From the NCBI GenBank assembly GCA_039707465.1, contig CM077644.1, positions 219,890,962 to 219,954,961 of the forward strand: DNA of 64,000 nucleotides, written 5' to 3'. Both the position numbers and the translations under genes were made by a program. The notes beneath the pieces are model-generated. The model had not been told where the DNA came from. It made no database searches and saw only the letters and a list, made by a program, of their open reading frames with translations. Of this stretch, positions 1 through 12,359 are shown one piece after another (position 1 is the stretch's first letter; each line of letters begins with the position of its first letter). This DNA is from Rhabdophis nuchalis (taxonomy: Eukaryota; Chordata; Lepidosauria; Squamata; Natricidae).

Positions 1-24
1 CCACTGCCAGATTTATAAAAAGCA

Positions 25-156
25 TAAAGGTAAAGGTTTCCCTTGCACATATATGCTAGCCGTTCCCGACTCTAGGCAGCAGTGCTCATCTCCATTTCAA
101 AGCCAAAGAGCCAGCACTTTCCGAAGATGTCTCTATGGTCATGTGGCCGGCACATT
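25..156 (-). mobile_element. tRNA-derived SINE, 3' fragment
   Basis: It matches, at good identity, the 3' part of the fuller SINE at 2499-2842, in the same orientation. Both share a run through CTCATCTCCATTTCAAAG and GGTCATGTGGCCGG. The tRNA-like head is missing, so it is a broken copy. Confidence 0.7.
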
Positions 157-505
157 TATTTTATTTTATTGATGAGTCTGACAGCTACTCTTGCCTTGTT
201 AATTTACAAGTCTGCTAGCTCTTGATGGGATTTGGGGAGGGGGTTTGCCATATGCTCAGGCCTATCACCTTTTCTCTGGTTCAGATAATATTTTTCTTTC
301 TTTCCTTAATGTCTTAGTTCCTACTTATCAACCTCATCTAAAGAATCATTTCGACAAAATGTCTGGGTTTTGTCTACCTGCTTACATGCCTGCTTCCTCT
401 TTAGGCATGGCAGTTTCAGCCTAGTCTCACAGCTTCCAGCTAGTATAGGCATTACTATAGAAATAAATCTCTTTCATAGACATTAATTTTCAGAACTGTA
501 TAGGG
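157..505. other. No recognised feature
   Basis: AT-rich sequence without a recognisable repeat or gene. Confidence 0.5.
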
Positions 506-1144
506 CCGTGATGGCAAATCTATGGTACACGTGCCACAGGTGGCACGCGAAGACAGATTTGCCGGCATGCCAGCCCTCAGCTCTGGCACATGTGCACTAG
601 ACCAGGGGTCCCCAACCTTTTTTGCACCAGGGACCGGTTTCATTTAAAAGAAAATTCTGCGGACCGGCTGGCGTAGAGGAGGAGCGGGGGGGAGGGGGAA
701 CAGGAGGCGCATGCACACATGGGGGGGGGGGAAGTCGGCTCACTCGGCCCTCTAGGGCCTCCAACGGTGTGAACAGCCGCGTCTGCGCTCTCCTGCATCC
801 GGCGCGTGCTCTACCCAGGGGGCTGCCCCCTCCTCCCTCCTCCTCCTCTCCGGCCCTGCGGCCCGGTTCCTATCAAGCCATGGACCGGCACCGGTCCACG
901 GCCCAGGGGTTGGGGACCCCTGCACTAGACAGCTGATTTCTGGCCTTCCAGTTGGGCCGGTTTTCGCCCTCCCCAGGCTTCAGGAAAAACTCTGGAGCCT
1001 AAGGAGGGCGAAGTCTCCAACCCCGCACAGGGGTCATGCGTGCATGTGCAGGTGGATGGGGCACATTCCATTGTGGGTCTGGGCAAATGAACGACAGCGC
1101 ATGCATACACAATTTTGGCACATCTTTACAAAAAGGTTAGCCTT
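506..1144. mobile_element. Old hAT-type non-autonomous element (GTGATGGCAAACC family)
   Basis: The left end, CCGTGATGGCAAATC, resembles the better-preserved ends of the copies at 19114, 23720, 42206 and 49033. The interior contains the family's 'gtgccacaggtggcac' segment. The right end has decayed to AGGTTAGCC. Flanking 8-mers gtataggg (498-505) and gtatgggg (1145-1152) are a probable diverged target-site duplication. A younger hAT element (603-922) is inserted in it. Confidence 0.6.
603..922. mobile_element. Young hAT MITE (CAGGGGTCCCCAACC ends) nested in older hAT
   Basis: A 320-bp element with terminal inverted repeats CAGGGGTCCCCAACC and its complement GGTTGGGGACCCCTG, flanked by a perfect 8-bp duplication cactagac (595-602 and 923-930). 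The interior is GC-rich. It has no transposase and must have been mobilised in trans. Confidence 0.9.
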
Positions 1145-2498
1145 GTATGGGGACTGTAGCAGTTACAACAAAGATGAAAAAATAATTTTGTGCTAGTTCT
1201 CATATGTATGACGTTCACAGGTCTGTAAAGCAGTAACCCCCCTTTCCCCCACTTCCCTTATTGCTTTTATGATTTGATTATGGAACCAGGAAAAACTGGC
1301 AAAAAGTTGGCAATACATCTGACAAGAGAAGGGACCCATATTGTACTGATGTGTTTTTGTGTGATTTCCCTGCCTTTTCTGCAGCCGTTGGCTCCATTTC
1401 CTGGTTGCATCATCATTGCCAGGTTCCGCCACTACGGCTTTTCACAATGGCTTTGAACTTTTTCTTTTAAAAAAGAAATTACTTTCAGTACACTGACTCA
1501 AATCATGCTTTAACAGATTTCTTTCTTCAGAAAAAAAGAATATACTCAGAACATGAGTGAAATAATGTAGATGCATAAAATTCAAAGATGGAAACCATAA
1601 TGATGGGATTTTTCCCGCACTTGCAAAATGTTAGCTGGCATTTAAGTGGCTAACCAGTAAAACTACAAAATGAATAGTAGGACTGATTTCAAATGAGACC
1701 ATATTGGCCACATTTAGTGAAAAAGCATGCTTCCATTCATTTTCAAAGATGTCTTTAAAAAGAAGACACACCCAGGATAGGCCTGCTAGCACTGTATTGC
1801 ATTTAATACAATGCAGAAATACTGATTTAATTCCTTTTCCAGCTGGTGGTGTAAGAGCAAAGCAACCCACAGCTGGAACTAATCCTGACATAGAAAAGAT
1901 GCTTGAAAACAGCATCTAAGTTGAAACGATGAACAAAAAACCTGACCCACAAGTCGATATTTTTCCATTATCTACTTTGTTAAAGAATGAGATAACAAAC
2001 TAGGTTTGCATTTTATTAACCCGTCGTCACTGCTGTGCATTCTATAAAAAAGAAATGTTAAGCATCTGATTAATAATGCTGTGTTATTATGCCCATCTGC
2101 ACGTGTCTTTAGCTTGAAACAAAACCACTTTAGTAAGCAGCTGCTACCCATTTTTCTTTAATAAACCCTGTCATGAAATGTTTTAATGAGATGCCTCGTT
2201 TAAGATTGTTGGTAATAATACTGACTCAAATGTCTGCTTATAAATTAAAACTACTGGAAAACTGAATTCAGAAATAAGGAACAAAGGGCTAGAAATGCAC
2301 ATTGTATTTCTACAATGTAGACTTATTTAGTCTAATCATGATAAAAAGACCCATTATTTCAAAATTTTGCCTGTTGCCAGAATTTACATTTAGGGTGCCA
2401 ACACTTTTCTTTCCAGTAGGAGACTGGATCATAGCTTTGAAACCAGAGATCAGGTCAATAAATATTTGGGAATTGTTTTAGGATAATTTCTGGTAAGA
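1145..2498. other. No recognised feature
   Basis: AT-rich single-copy-looking sequence. The short open frames are not supported by any domain or codon signature. Confidence 0.5.
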
Positions 2499-2842
2499 TA
2501 AAGGTAAAGGTTCCCTTCTCACTTATATGCTAGATGTTCCTAACTCTAGGGGGTGGTACTCATCTCCATTTCAAAGCTGGAGAGCCAGCGTTGTCCGAAG
2601 ACGTCTCCGTGGTCATGTGGCCGACATGACTGAATGCGGAAGGGGCACAGAACACTCTTACCTTCCCACCAAAGTGGTCCCTATTTTTTCTGCTTGTATT
2701 TTTACATGCTTTGGAACTGTTAAGTTGGCAGAAGCTGGGACAAGTAATCGGAGCTCACTCCATTACACGGTGTTAGGGATTCGAACCACCGAACTGCCGA
2801 TCTTTCTGATCAACAAGCTCAGCATCGTAGCCACTGAGCACC
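2499..2842 (-). mobile_element. Near full-length tRNA-derived SINE
   Basis: Read on the minus strand, it begins with a tRNA-like head at the right end. An A-box-like segment (complement of agccactgagc, about 2830-2842) and a B-box GGTTCGAATCC (complement of ggattcgaacc, about 2777-2787) form a type-2 pol III promoter. The body runs leftward to about 2499. A fragment of the same family is at 25-156 and a plus-strand copy at 51708-51880. It is not a functional tRNA gene, because no cloverleaf continues past the B box. Confidence 0.85.
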
Positions 2843-3049
<207 letters not shown>

Positions 3050-4772
3050 GTTGATTCTTGAAGGCTATAATAGGTCCATAAACCAATTCAAACAATTTCA
3101 AGTGGTTCCTAAATAAAAAGAACTAAGAGGCTTAATTAGTAGATCTGGCTGAAATGGAAATATGGGTCTTTGGAAGAAATGAATATACAGGCAGTAAAAA
3201 GTCTGGCAGTAAAAAGTCTCCACTTCCAATGCCAAATAAGACAAATTGATTATTATTTATATGGGAAATACACTATCAGTGAAGTCTCCTGTTTCAATAG
3301 CTGAGGGAAAAATGGGACTATGACCACATTTTGTGGCAGTAAATTCCTCAGATGAATGATGTTGTCTGAATTCTTATATCACAGTAAGGTGGAAGCTTTA
3401 AGGCCAATCCTGAATTTAATCTTAGCTCTTCTATATTTGTAAATAGATTTGGCTTTTTCCTTCTTCCTTTCCCAAGGGAGGCATTTTGATTTAGAGCAGA
3501 TGCTGGTTTGGGTGGAAAATGATAAAAAATGTTGTAATGTGAAATTCCAGCAGGCAGACATGGGATCCTGAATGAAAATAGGCTGTCTTCATGCATTTTC
3601 CTTTTCAGTGGGCAATATCTACATCTGGAGAGGATCCATACCTAATGGAAGGGAAATTGAGCCTAGAGACCATAACAGTGTTTATGAGCCCTGGCACACA
3701 ATTAATTCTAATGCATGCAGAATGTTCTAGGCTGTGTCCCCAAGCATCTCTAGGCAAGCTGGGAAAGATCTGGTATGAAACCCTAGGGATCTGCTCCCAA
3801 TCTGGATAGACGTTACTGAATTCAGTGGGTCAAGGCTATGATTCACAAGAAGGCCATTTTTTTCTGCGTGTTTCATATAACATTGGGTGCCAGCCAGATT
3901 CTATTGTGTGAAAGTTCCTTCTGAAGTATCTTGGAAATCTCTGCTGTTTCCCTATTCAAAAAATAAATGTTTCATTTTAGGAATGTTAGGGCTGAGAGAG
4001 TTCCAGGGTAGGAAGTTGCAGGGACAATTCTGCTGCAAATCTAGGCTGCTCAAAGTTGATTACAGTTTCTTTCTGGAATGCAGCTAGGCTACAGCTCATG
4101 TGCATGAATCATCTGTCTCAATACTGTAGCCCTCTGTTTCGCTGCTCAAAACTGAATTAGGTAAAAGAGGATTGCGTTAAAAGACACGTATTGGTCATAC
4201 GTACTTGTTTCCTGACAGCCTCATTTGAAATGTCTACTCATAATCATTTGAGATCAGCACTTCCTGAGACTCTGCAGAGATTGCAATTTGTATGGCTTTG
4301 TTGCTGATCGGACTTGGGCTTAACTGGGACATAAAGTTTATTTAATTCTTAAAAATAAGATATTTCATGTCCATAAACTAAGCAATTACTTTTTTTTACC
4401 CTCTTCTGAAATAGCGTCAAAGATCACATCCTCTCTGAAAAGCTCTGTTACCACATATAATAGAGAAACCTACAAAAAAACATTGCAGAATAACCCCCCA
4501 AAAGAGGAACCTCGTAATGTCTTTATAAGTTTTATAACTTCTTCCAGATGTCCTAATAGCAAGACCTTCAATATGGGATGTACTGGAGCATATTTTTCAG
4601 AAATGGACGATTTTTCATTTCAGAACATTACTTTTAAGCAGTGCTATTTGATGAGTCGGGGTGGGGGGAAAGATATTGAGATTGATAAATTACTATTTTC
4701 TCTGTCTCTCCTCACTGGGTGGATTCACACATCATACAAAGCCATACTGGGGTTTTTTCTATTAGTTTAGTA
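3050..4772. other. No recognised feature
   Basis: Unique-looking AT-rich DNA. Only short random open frames are present. Confidence 0.5.
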
Positions 4773-4907
4773 CAGGGGTCTGCAAAGTCGGCTCTTTTAA
4801 GACTGGTGGACTTCAACTCCCAGAATTCCCCAGCCAGCTATGCTGGCTGGGGAACTCTGGGAGTTGAAGTCCACCAGTCTTAAAAGAGCCGACTTTGCAG
4901 ACCCCTG
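4773..4907. mobile_element. Palindromic hAT MITE (CAGGGGTCTGCAAAGTC ends)
   Basis: A 135-bp, nearly perfect long palindrome whose two arms pair almost end to end, with central loop sequence near 'cagccagctatgctggctg'. It is flanked by an exact 8-bp duplication gtttagta (4765-4772 and 4908-4915). The same family is found at 8044-8167. Confidence 0.95.
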
Positions 4908-5200
4908 GTTTAGTACAATACGTAAACTCACTTATAAAGCTTAATGTTATATATCAATCAGGCTATATGAGCACCCAAAAGGACCTAATTTTGGGCCTAA
5001 TTAATGTGACATGAAATGTTCTCCTTAAAATCCCCTAAAACTTTATGAAAGTCAAAATGAACTGGGGTTATTTCTCCTCTGATGGCTACAGAGGAAGGTG
5101 GTGGGATGTGGGTGTTTGCAGACCATTTTTTCCCCACTCCTAATATGAGGCAACTGCTGGCCCACTCTCTCTTGCTTCCCTGTCTCAATCCTCCTATCAA

Positions 5201-5302
5201 TGTTTGTCAACCTTGGTAGCTTTAAGATGAGTGGACTTTAACTCCTGGTATTCCCTAGTCAGCCTTGCTGGCTGGGGAATTGTGGGAGTTGAAGTCTACC
5301 CA
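5201..5302. mobile_element. Decayed copy of the palindromic hAT MITE
   Basis: It carries the family core (ggactttaactcctggtatt ... ctggctggggaattgtggga) but diverged ends, so it is an older insertion. Confidence 0.6.
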
Positions 5303-6100
5303 TAGATTATAGACAATTGTCCTTAACCTAAAAGGCTTTTCACAGATATACAGGCAGTGATGGGATTCAAATAATTTAACAACTGGCTGTCTGCCCTAAT
5401 GACCATTTTAAGTATAAAAAAATAATATTGTCATTTGTTCTCTGTTTCAAGACAATTCTGCCACCTCACAAGTCTTTGTTGGGGATTATAATTGCTTTCT
5501 TGCCATTTTCTCCCCTAAAAATATTTCTGATGGAAAAGGTACTCTAACACTATTCCTATTTTTGTTATCTTTCCCCCCCACACCTTTCTTAGCTTTACAA
5601 TATCATTTCTGAGACTTGGGCAATTCCCAACCTCAGAAATGACTTCATTTTGAGGATCTTTTCTCCATTATTTAGCCTGGAATTTGCCCTTTCTAGCATG
5701 GAACCTCAACCACATGAAAAGCTGATGTTTTCTTCATCCATGAGGGCTTAAAATTTATTTTCTACATAGTTTAGATTGCTATGTTGTTTTGTAGTTTAAC
5801 TTTTGTAGCAAAACATATGTTCTATCTACAAACAATTTAAAAACAGTTGTAACAGTAACTTAGGATACAAAGGCTCTATATTTCTAGGCCCATGAAAACC
5901 ATTTTAAAATAAACTTTAAAACACTGTACTAAAAACTGTTGCAATAGGAAGATCAGGAACTGGCACCCTTTTTCAGCTGGGGACTGATTTCAAGATTTTT
6001 CCAGAGAATTAAAAAAAACAAACCTATGATCATGGATGTCATGGAGCGAAAGAAGTTTAAAAAGTATGGCATCCATTTCCTTCCTTAAAAGTCCATCTCC
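5303..6100. other. Mostly unrecognised; one hAT-like end at about 5356
   Basis: 'cagtgatgggattcaaat' near 5356 resembles a hAT terminal repeat, but no matching right end is visible. The remainder is AT-rich and unassigned. Confidence 0.35.
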
Positions 6101-6104
6101 ACTG

Positions 6105-6463
6105 CTAAAGAAATTTCAGGGTCATATACTCCATAGCTGTTCCGGAATGCCACATGTGATCTGGCTTGGGACCATGATTGTTCATCTCTATCATCATTGA
6201 TGATTTATGTGCCCACTTGTAGTGACCAAAGAGATAGATTTTTTCCATGACAACCTGCCCCCAGTGTTTTCCAACGGTGGGCTCAAGGCCACCACAACTG
6301 AGTCCATCCACTTTGTGGTTGGTCTTCCTCCACTTCTCTTTCTTTCTGCCTTTCTCAGCATTAAAGCCTTCTTCAGAGAGGTAGATCTCTGCATGATGCG
6401 CTTGAAGAAGGATACATCGAGTCTGATCATTTGTACTTGAAGTGAGAATTCTTGGTTGGACAA
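6105..6463 (-). pseudogene. Possible LINE C-terminal coding remnant
   Basis: The minus-strand frame contains LKKALMLRKAERKRSGGRPTTKW, like the basic 'GRP..RW' segment near the C-terminus of several LINE polyproteins. No catalytic motif is present, so the family is uncertain and the match may be coincidental. Confidence 0.35.
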
Positions 6464-6691
6464 CCCATGATTATTTGGCAGTCTGGCTTTTCTTGGAAGT
6501 CTTATACAGCACTGAAATCCAAAAGCATCAATACTCTTTCTATTCTGCTATGAATGTAAACTTCTAGAATATGCAAAACACATGCTGGATGTTTCTCCTT
6601 CATCTGTCCCAGTTATACGCCTTGGCCACACCACAGCAGCATAACTGGACTTGTGAGGGGCCCTACCCTAGGCCCAAATATACAAGGTAGT
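6464..6691. other. No recognised feature
   Basis: Short spacer between the LINE-like remnant and the probable LTR. Confidence 0.5.
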
Positions 6692-6697
6692 GTATAT

Positions 6698-6970
6698 TGT
6701 GTAGCAGGGTTCAGTAGGCAAAAACCAGACCAGCATAGTTACAACAGCATTTATTGACTCAAAACTGGAACTGAGGAAAAGCAAGCAAATGCCTGGAATT
6801 TATACTCTGGACCCACAGGGTCTTAACCAATCATAATGTTTGAAAAACCCATCCAAATATGAATGTTCAAAGTTTCCCTCCAAAACAATTGGAGCTAACA
6901 GTGAGGGTCATCTAAAGGTTAGTTTCACTTTAGCAGGGTTAACACAACTATAAACGTTCAATACATAACA
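6698..6970 (-). mobile_element. Probable solo LTR of an endogenous retrovirus
   Basis: 273 bp bounded by TG...CA (plus strand TGTGTAGCAG ... ACATAACA) and flanked by an exact 6-bp duplication gtatat (6692-6697 and 6971-6976). On the minus strand it has a TATA box (TATAAATT, 6804-6797) and, about 42 bp further on, an AATAAA signal (6755-6750), the order expected for U3-R-U5. No internal retroviral sequence adjoins it, so it is probably a recombined solo LTR. Confidence 0.65.
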
Positions 6971-6976
6971 GTATAT

Positions 6977-8035
6977 TTAATTGTAACTCAGAATTGGGAA
7001 TCACAATGAAATGATCATTTTTTTTCATGCACATTTACAAGAAATGTACTAGGAATGTACCAGATCTTATTATAGTCCCATTTTGAAGATATTGCTGAGC
7101 ACCTTCAAATCCATATGGGTACCATGTTAAATAATTTGGCTACCTGTTTGCATATTTATCCTGAAACCTTTCCATTTTTGAAGCCTTATATACTGATTGT
7201 TTTCCATATGCAATTTTGAAACACCATATGTTGAAACACATTGATTACTGGATGATAATCCAGTAATTGCATAAACTACTTTAGTATCTTGGAAAGCAGA
7301 TGCTTTGTGTGGGTAGTGCAACTATCAGTGTGGAAAAAGAAGTCTAGTAACCTCTTACATACCTTCACAGTTATGCAGTAATACTGGTTTAAAAGTAAAT
7401 CTTGTGCAACTATTCACAACTGTGTAGCAAATATATTTCTTTTTAAAAGGAAAAATATACCTTAAAAAAGCAACTGGATTTATTCTTTGCAAATCATTTT
7501 TCCAAAGAAAAGGTGAGAAAATATTGAAGAACTATTTCTTTAGTTTTGTGCACTCTGCTACTGGTAGGAGCTGTAACACTGCCAAGTTTGCACACAGATA
7601 AAATAGAAACACAAGGCAACTGCAACCATATGGAGTTTTGAAAATCTGGAGTATAATAACACCAGGAGAACAAAATAGGGAGTGTATCAGATATTAAGTA
7701 AACAAACAAGATGTTATGTAATGAAGGGAAATGTTGTTATAGGTTGACTCCTTATTGAAGCTATGGCTGAACTTCAAGCTTTGTTGACTAGAATCTAAAC
7801 TTTACCAGCTTATGCTGCTTACTCTCCATACAAGTTCTACTCTGATTCAGAATAAAGAAATCTCCCCGCAGGTCATTTACTTATCAGTTGCAAGAAGGTT
7901 AAAAGGAGACCATTTTATCCTCGGGCCAACAAAATTCTGTAGCAAATTATCACTAGATCAGTTAAAAACTTAGCAAATGTATTTACACACAATGCTAAGC
8001 TTGAGTAGTGTTCACTTTGATTGTGCGACTTAATG
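6977..8035. other. No recognised feature
   Basis: AT-rich unique-looking DNA. Confidence 0.5.
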
Positions 8036-8043
8036 ACTTAGTG

Positions 8044-8167
8044 CAGGGGTCTGCAAAGTCGGGTTTTTTAAGACTGGTGGACTTCAACTCCCAGAATTCT
8101 CCAGCCAGCGGGAACTCTGGGAGTTGAAGTCCACCAGTCTTAAAAGAGCCGACTTTGCAGACCCCTG
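8044..8167. mobile_element. Palindromic hAT MITE, second copy
   Basis: Same ends as 4773-4907 but shorter in the centre (124 bp), with an exact 8-bp duplication acttagtg (8036-8043 and 8168-8175). Confidence 0.95.
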
Positions 8168-8293
8168 ACTTAGTGCATAGATCAAACTCAACCTGCTTGC
8201 TTCATTTATGATTCATTGTGTATAATCTGGTCCAAAAATATTAGGCAACCAGGTTAGATATATAATGTGAGGCCAAGTAATCTACACATTTGA

Positions 8294-8480
8294 GTAGGGG
8301 TCTCCAAACCCTGGCCCACAACCTGTTCGGAACCAGGCCATGGAAGTGTGGGGGCAAGCATGTATGTATGTGCATGCAAAGCTTCATAGTGAAAGCAGCA
8401 CATGCTTGTGAAACCATTCCCTCTCCCCTCACCCACTCCCTGCCACTGCTACTTCCACTGGTCCATTGCATTTGAAAAGA
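8294..8480. mobile_element. hAT-like fragment (GGGGTCTCCAAACCCTGG end)
   Basis: 'taggggtctccaaaccctgg ... gttcggaaccaggccatgg' resembles the ends of the 603-922 and 47987 families. No right end is found, so it is a fragment. Confidence 0.45.
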
Positions 8481-8564
8481 GTTGAAAAGGACTGTATTAA
8501 GAGTATGGAGCCTATTGTTGTACATATAAAGCAAGACAAGAGAGCTTTGCAGAACATCTGAAAC

Positions 8565-8740
8565 AGTGGTGGGTTTCCAATTTTTTTTACTACCGGTTCA
8601 CTTGTGCACACACTCATGCTCACCTCGCTGTGACGCTTCTGTGCATGCATAGAAGCGTCCGGGAGGGTGGGTGGAGCCTCCCACCACTGCCACTACCAGT
8701 TTGCCCGATCTGGGCCAAACCGGCAGAAACCGGGTTTATG
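8565..8740. mobile_element. hAT-like fragment (CAGTGGTGGGTTTC end)
   Basis: It starts with CAGTGGTGGGTTTCC and contains TACTACCGGTTCAC, as in the family at 16385-16884. The right end is missing. Confidence 0.5.
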
Positions 8741-11410
8741 ATGATCTCTGTCCAACCTATCAGTCAGCTAAGGTTTTTTGTTGGCTTACAGATCATGGTT
8801 TATGTAACCATGGCCAAAGGTTTTTTTTTTATTTTGCATTTTTAAAGAGGAGAATTGGATTGGATGCTAATTACCTCATGGCTCTTATGGAATAATGTGA
8901 GGCAGGAGGGTAGCTGGTGACTCTCTTCTGCCTTGCAAACTAGATGCCAGCTGGTGAAATAAGATTGCAAGCTACTTTTCACAGTAAAAAATGCAGCAAA
9001 GAATGTGTTTAGTCCCACTAGGAACTGATAACATTTGAGGAAAATACAGTCTTAGTGAAATAGGTATAATTATATTTTCTTCTGTTTAATCAAACACAGA
9101 TTACACGGAAGCTCAGTTTCCTTCTGGAACCCTTCCAATTATTCATGCTGAAGAGGGAAAACAAACTGTAGCAAAGGAGAATATAATCAGGCTCAAACAT
9201 GCTTAGAATTGCTGATGGGAAGGCATATGTCAGTATAGCTTAATAAAAACCAGACCAAATCCATCCTTAGATTAGGAAATAACAAAGCTCTTTTGCTACG
9301 AGTTATAAAATAAATATATTGTGTACCAAATATGCCATACAATTACTAATCAAAAATGGCAGAAAATGTAAATTAAAAGGCGCTATTTTTATCAGTGCTA
9401 TGAAAATTGTATTAATTGACGGGATGAGTGGGTAGGCATATTAGAAAATATGTGGAAAGTTTATATCCAATTTTAGAAATAAAATAAATAGCTAGAAATA
9501 GAAGGCCGGGCTATGTACATAAATATTTTCCTGGGACTGGAATAGAAATGTAGTAAGTGGTCCAATCTGCTCACATTTTGAATAGCTTTCCGTGGGTTAA
9601 TTTGGAGATTTTATACAATGAATGTTTTCTTTTCTTAACTGGGGCCAGCAGAAAACTAAGATGGCCCAAATGTTGCTGTTCCTACTCCCAAAATCACTCA
9701 CTTTGGTTCTGTTTGCTCCTGGTCATGGTCTTCGCTTCATTGATGCACAGAAATGGGCCCCACCAGAGGTGTCCATGAGTACACAGGTCTTAAAGTTGCC
9801 AAGGTTGGATACCCCTGGGCTCCACCTTCTCAATGTCACCAGCTGATAGGAACATTATCCGTCAATCTCAGCTCTGATGATTTTGACAGATCATCATCCC
9901 AAGGTGGCAGCAGAAGCAGAGAAAAAGAGAAGGTGCAAACTCACACAGGTGGCAGCCCAAATAATAACTCACAATTATAGTTAGGGTTGTTGAATTGTCC
10001 CTTTCTGCCATTATATCCCACCTGTCCAGTATTGTATGGGCTGCTTGTAAAAATTGGTTTAATGCTCTTGCATTAAATAGGCAAAGTAGGCCAAGCAAGT
10101 GTGTATTTAACATTTATTTCTCTGGGGAGAAATAAATAAGCGAATCATATTTCCAAATTACTCCTTCTCGTCTGCAACTCTTCGCATACTTACTTGATAG
10201 AAACCACCATTGAAAACAGTGAAACTTACCTCTGAATAGTAGTAGGTCTGGACAAATTGGATCTGACCCAATCCAAGTTGTCAATCTGAATAGAATTCCG
10301 ATGTTTTTGAATCATTGTCCAAACTGCAGCAATTTAATTCAAATTTATTTGGGTGGAGAAACTATGTTAGTATGTCTGAGCATGCAAACGACTCTTGACT
10401 AATCCAAAGCAATCCATTTTGATTTGATTATTTGAACTGAATTGTTGCTTTGTTTCAGAAACCCAATTCAGTGTAGAAACTTGATAGCAATGCATTTGAA
10501 TGACACCTCCAAACTGCAAATGTGTCCCATTCTGCTGAATAATGCTCTTCTGTTTAAAAGGTCACAGGTTATTTTTCTGTTTTGCTGTAACTTCTGCCGT
10601 TCTGTGATTTCTACAACTACGGTAGGATTCTTGGAAATCCAGCCACCTGGATGCACTTCATTTCCTTTCTGTTGAAAATGGTGTAATCGACAGAATGATG
10701 TCAATTGATCCATTCCAGCATTGTTTATGCTGTTCATGTTTTTTATTTAATTCCGTTTTTGATAAATGTATACTTTTGCTTCTCCATGCATAGAATTATT
10801 CAGCTTGGTTTTAAGAACCTAAAAGGGTAAAAATACACAGCAAGCAAAGAATAGGAGGAAAAAGCAGTAGTAGCCCAACAGCAAAGAAAACAGAGAAAGG
10901 AAGCGTCCATAAATACAAATAAGGCTCATATAACCCTCATAACCTTCATTTACATCATAATTAATTAGTTACATTGGTTTTCACTGTTTGGCTTAGGGCA
11001 AATCTTGAATTTCAGAAAATCTTTGCACCAATGTTTAAAGCAACGAGGAAGTAGATGCTTCACTTGTCAACCCTAAGGATGATCTGGCTGGACTCTGGAG
11101 CCATCTTGGAGCTTCAGTGCTGCCACACTCTAGCTGTGGGATAGGGAGGGAGAATTAGAGGTAGCTGGGGTTGTGTAGTCAAAATAAAATACTTTCCCCT
11201 GGAAACCAAGGACGTTGGTTGGCCGGAGGAAGAAGTGATGTCACCAGACCAGCTGCCTTAATTGTTACATGTGACTCATTGTTTGGGGTTGAGGGACAAA
11301 ACTTTTACTTTAAATTAGGTGAAAACCGAGGGGCCCTTCAATGTTGGTTTTCATCAGATATGTGCCAGTATGATATCTCCAATAAAGCAATAAATGATAT
11401 TTCCAATAAA
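8741..11410. other. Mostly unrecognised; isolated MITE end near 9790-9818
   Basis: 'cttaaagttgccaaggttgg' followed by atacccctg (to 9818) matches the right end of the 20684-20818 MITE family, but no left half is visible. The rest is unassigned. Confidence 0.4.
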
Positions 11411-11419
11411 ATATCAGGG

Positions 11420-11728
11420 GCTGCCATAAAGAAGAGGGAGTCAAGCTATTCTCCAAAATACCTGAGGGCAGGACAAGAAGCAATGGATGGAAACTAATCA
11501 AGGAGAGAAGCAACCTAGATCTAAGGAGAAATTTCCAGACAGTTAAAACAATTAATCCATGGAACAACTTGCCTCCAGAAGTTGTGCATGCTCCAACACT
11601 GGAAGTTTTTAAGAAGAGATTGGATAGCCATTTATCTGAAGTGGTGTAGGGTTTCCTGCCTAAGCAGGGGGTTGGACTAGAAGACCTTCAAGGTCCCTTC
11701 TGACTCTGTTATTCTATTCTAAAAGTAG
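11420..11728 (+). mobile_element. CR1 LINE 3' end
   Basis: It contains the characteristic CR1 3' segments 'ggaacaacttgcctccagaa', 'tggatagccatttatctga' and 'gcagggggttggactagaag' and ends in a short TTATTCTATTCT tail. It is 5' truncated, as is usual for CR1. Confidence 0.85.
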
Positions 11729-12245
11729 ACTAAAGTGCTAGAATCCTTTGATTATTGGAAAAGAAAGGAATAGATTCTTACAGGACAGAATACATTTCTT
11801 CCAATGAAGTGGCTTCAGTCCATTTAATACTTTAAAGCTTAAGAGAAAATATTTTCCATTGCACCGGGGGGAAAAAATCCGATCAGCAATTTCAATAGAG
11901 AGTCTCATGGCACCTCACAGTCTAGCAGTTATTGTGCATTCTGTTTAAAACTATCCAATATTTTTTCTTCTAAGCAGACTCTCATACAATTACCCCTTTG
12001 GAAAAACAATGAAAACCCTTTCTCCCATACAACACCCAATCTAGATGTGTCTGACAACCAAGAAGGCCCAGGTGAACAGCCAAGCTTTTAAGGTGTTGTT
12101 GGAAGAAATGCCCATCTGGGTTCAGTTCCAAGTGGGAAGAAAGACACTGGAAACATGGAGACTGCTTGGAAAGATGGTTTAAAGGTAGACAGGACCGCAT
12201 GTTTTGAGATCCTGAGCAAAACAAAAAGCACATGGGTGAGAGAGG
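11729..12245. other. No recognised feature
   Basis: No gene or repeat recognised. Confidence 0.45.
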
Positions 12246-12252
12246 GAGATAG

Positions 12253-12318
12253 ATTTATACCCTCTCTTGGGTCCTGCCTTGGAGCTTCCTGTTCCTGTGT
12301 AAAATATATTCTGATTGG
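12253..12318 (-). promoter_or_regulatory. CCAAT-TATA pair, possible LTR promoter
   Basis: On the minus strand, CCAATCAG (CCAAT at 12318-12314) lies about 55 bp upstream of TATAAATC (12259-12253). This spacing suits a pol II promoter and resembles retroviral U3. I could not define LTR ends or a target duplication, so the call is weak. Confidence 0.25.
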
Positions 12319-12359
12319 TTGTCAGACCCCCATGGGGCCAGGTTGAATCTTACTAGGTG

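Noticed and set aside
2777..2842. tRNA gene
   Set aside because: A and B boxes are present, but the sequence continues into a SINE body and no complete cloverleaf is formed.
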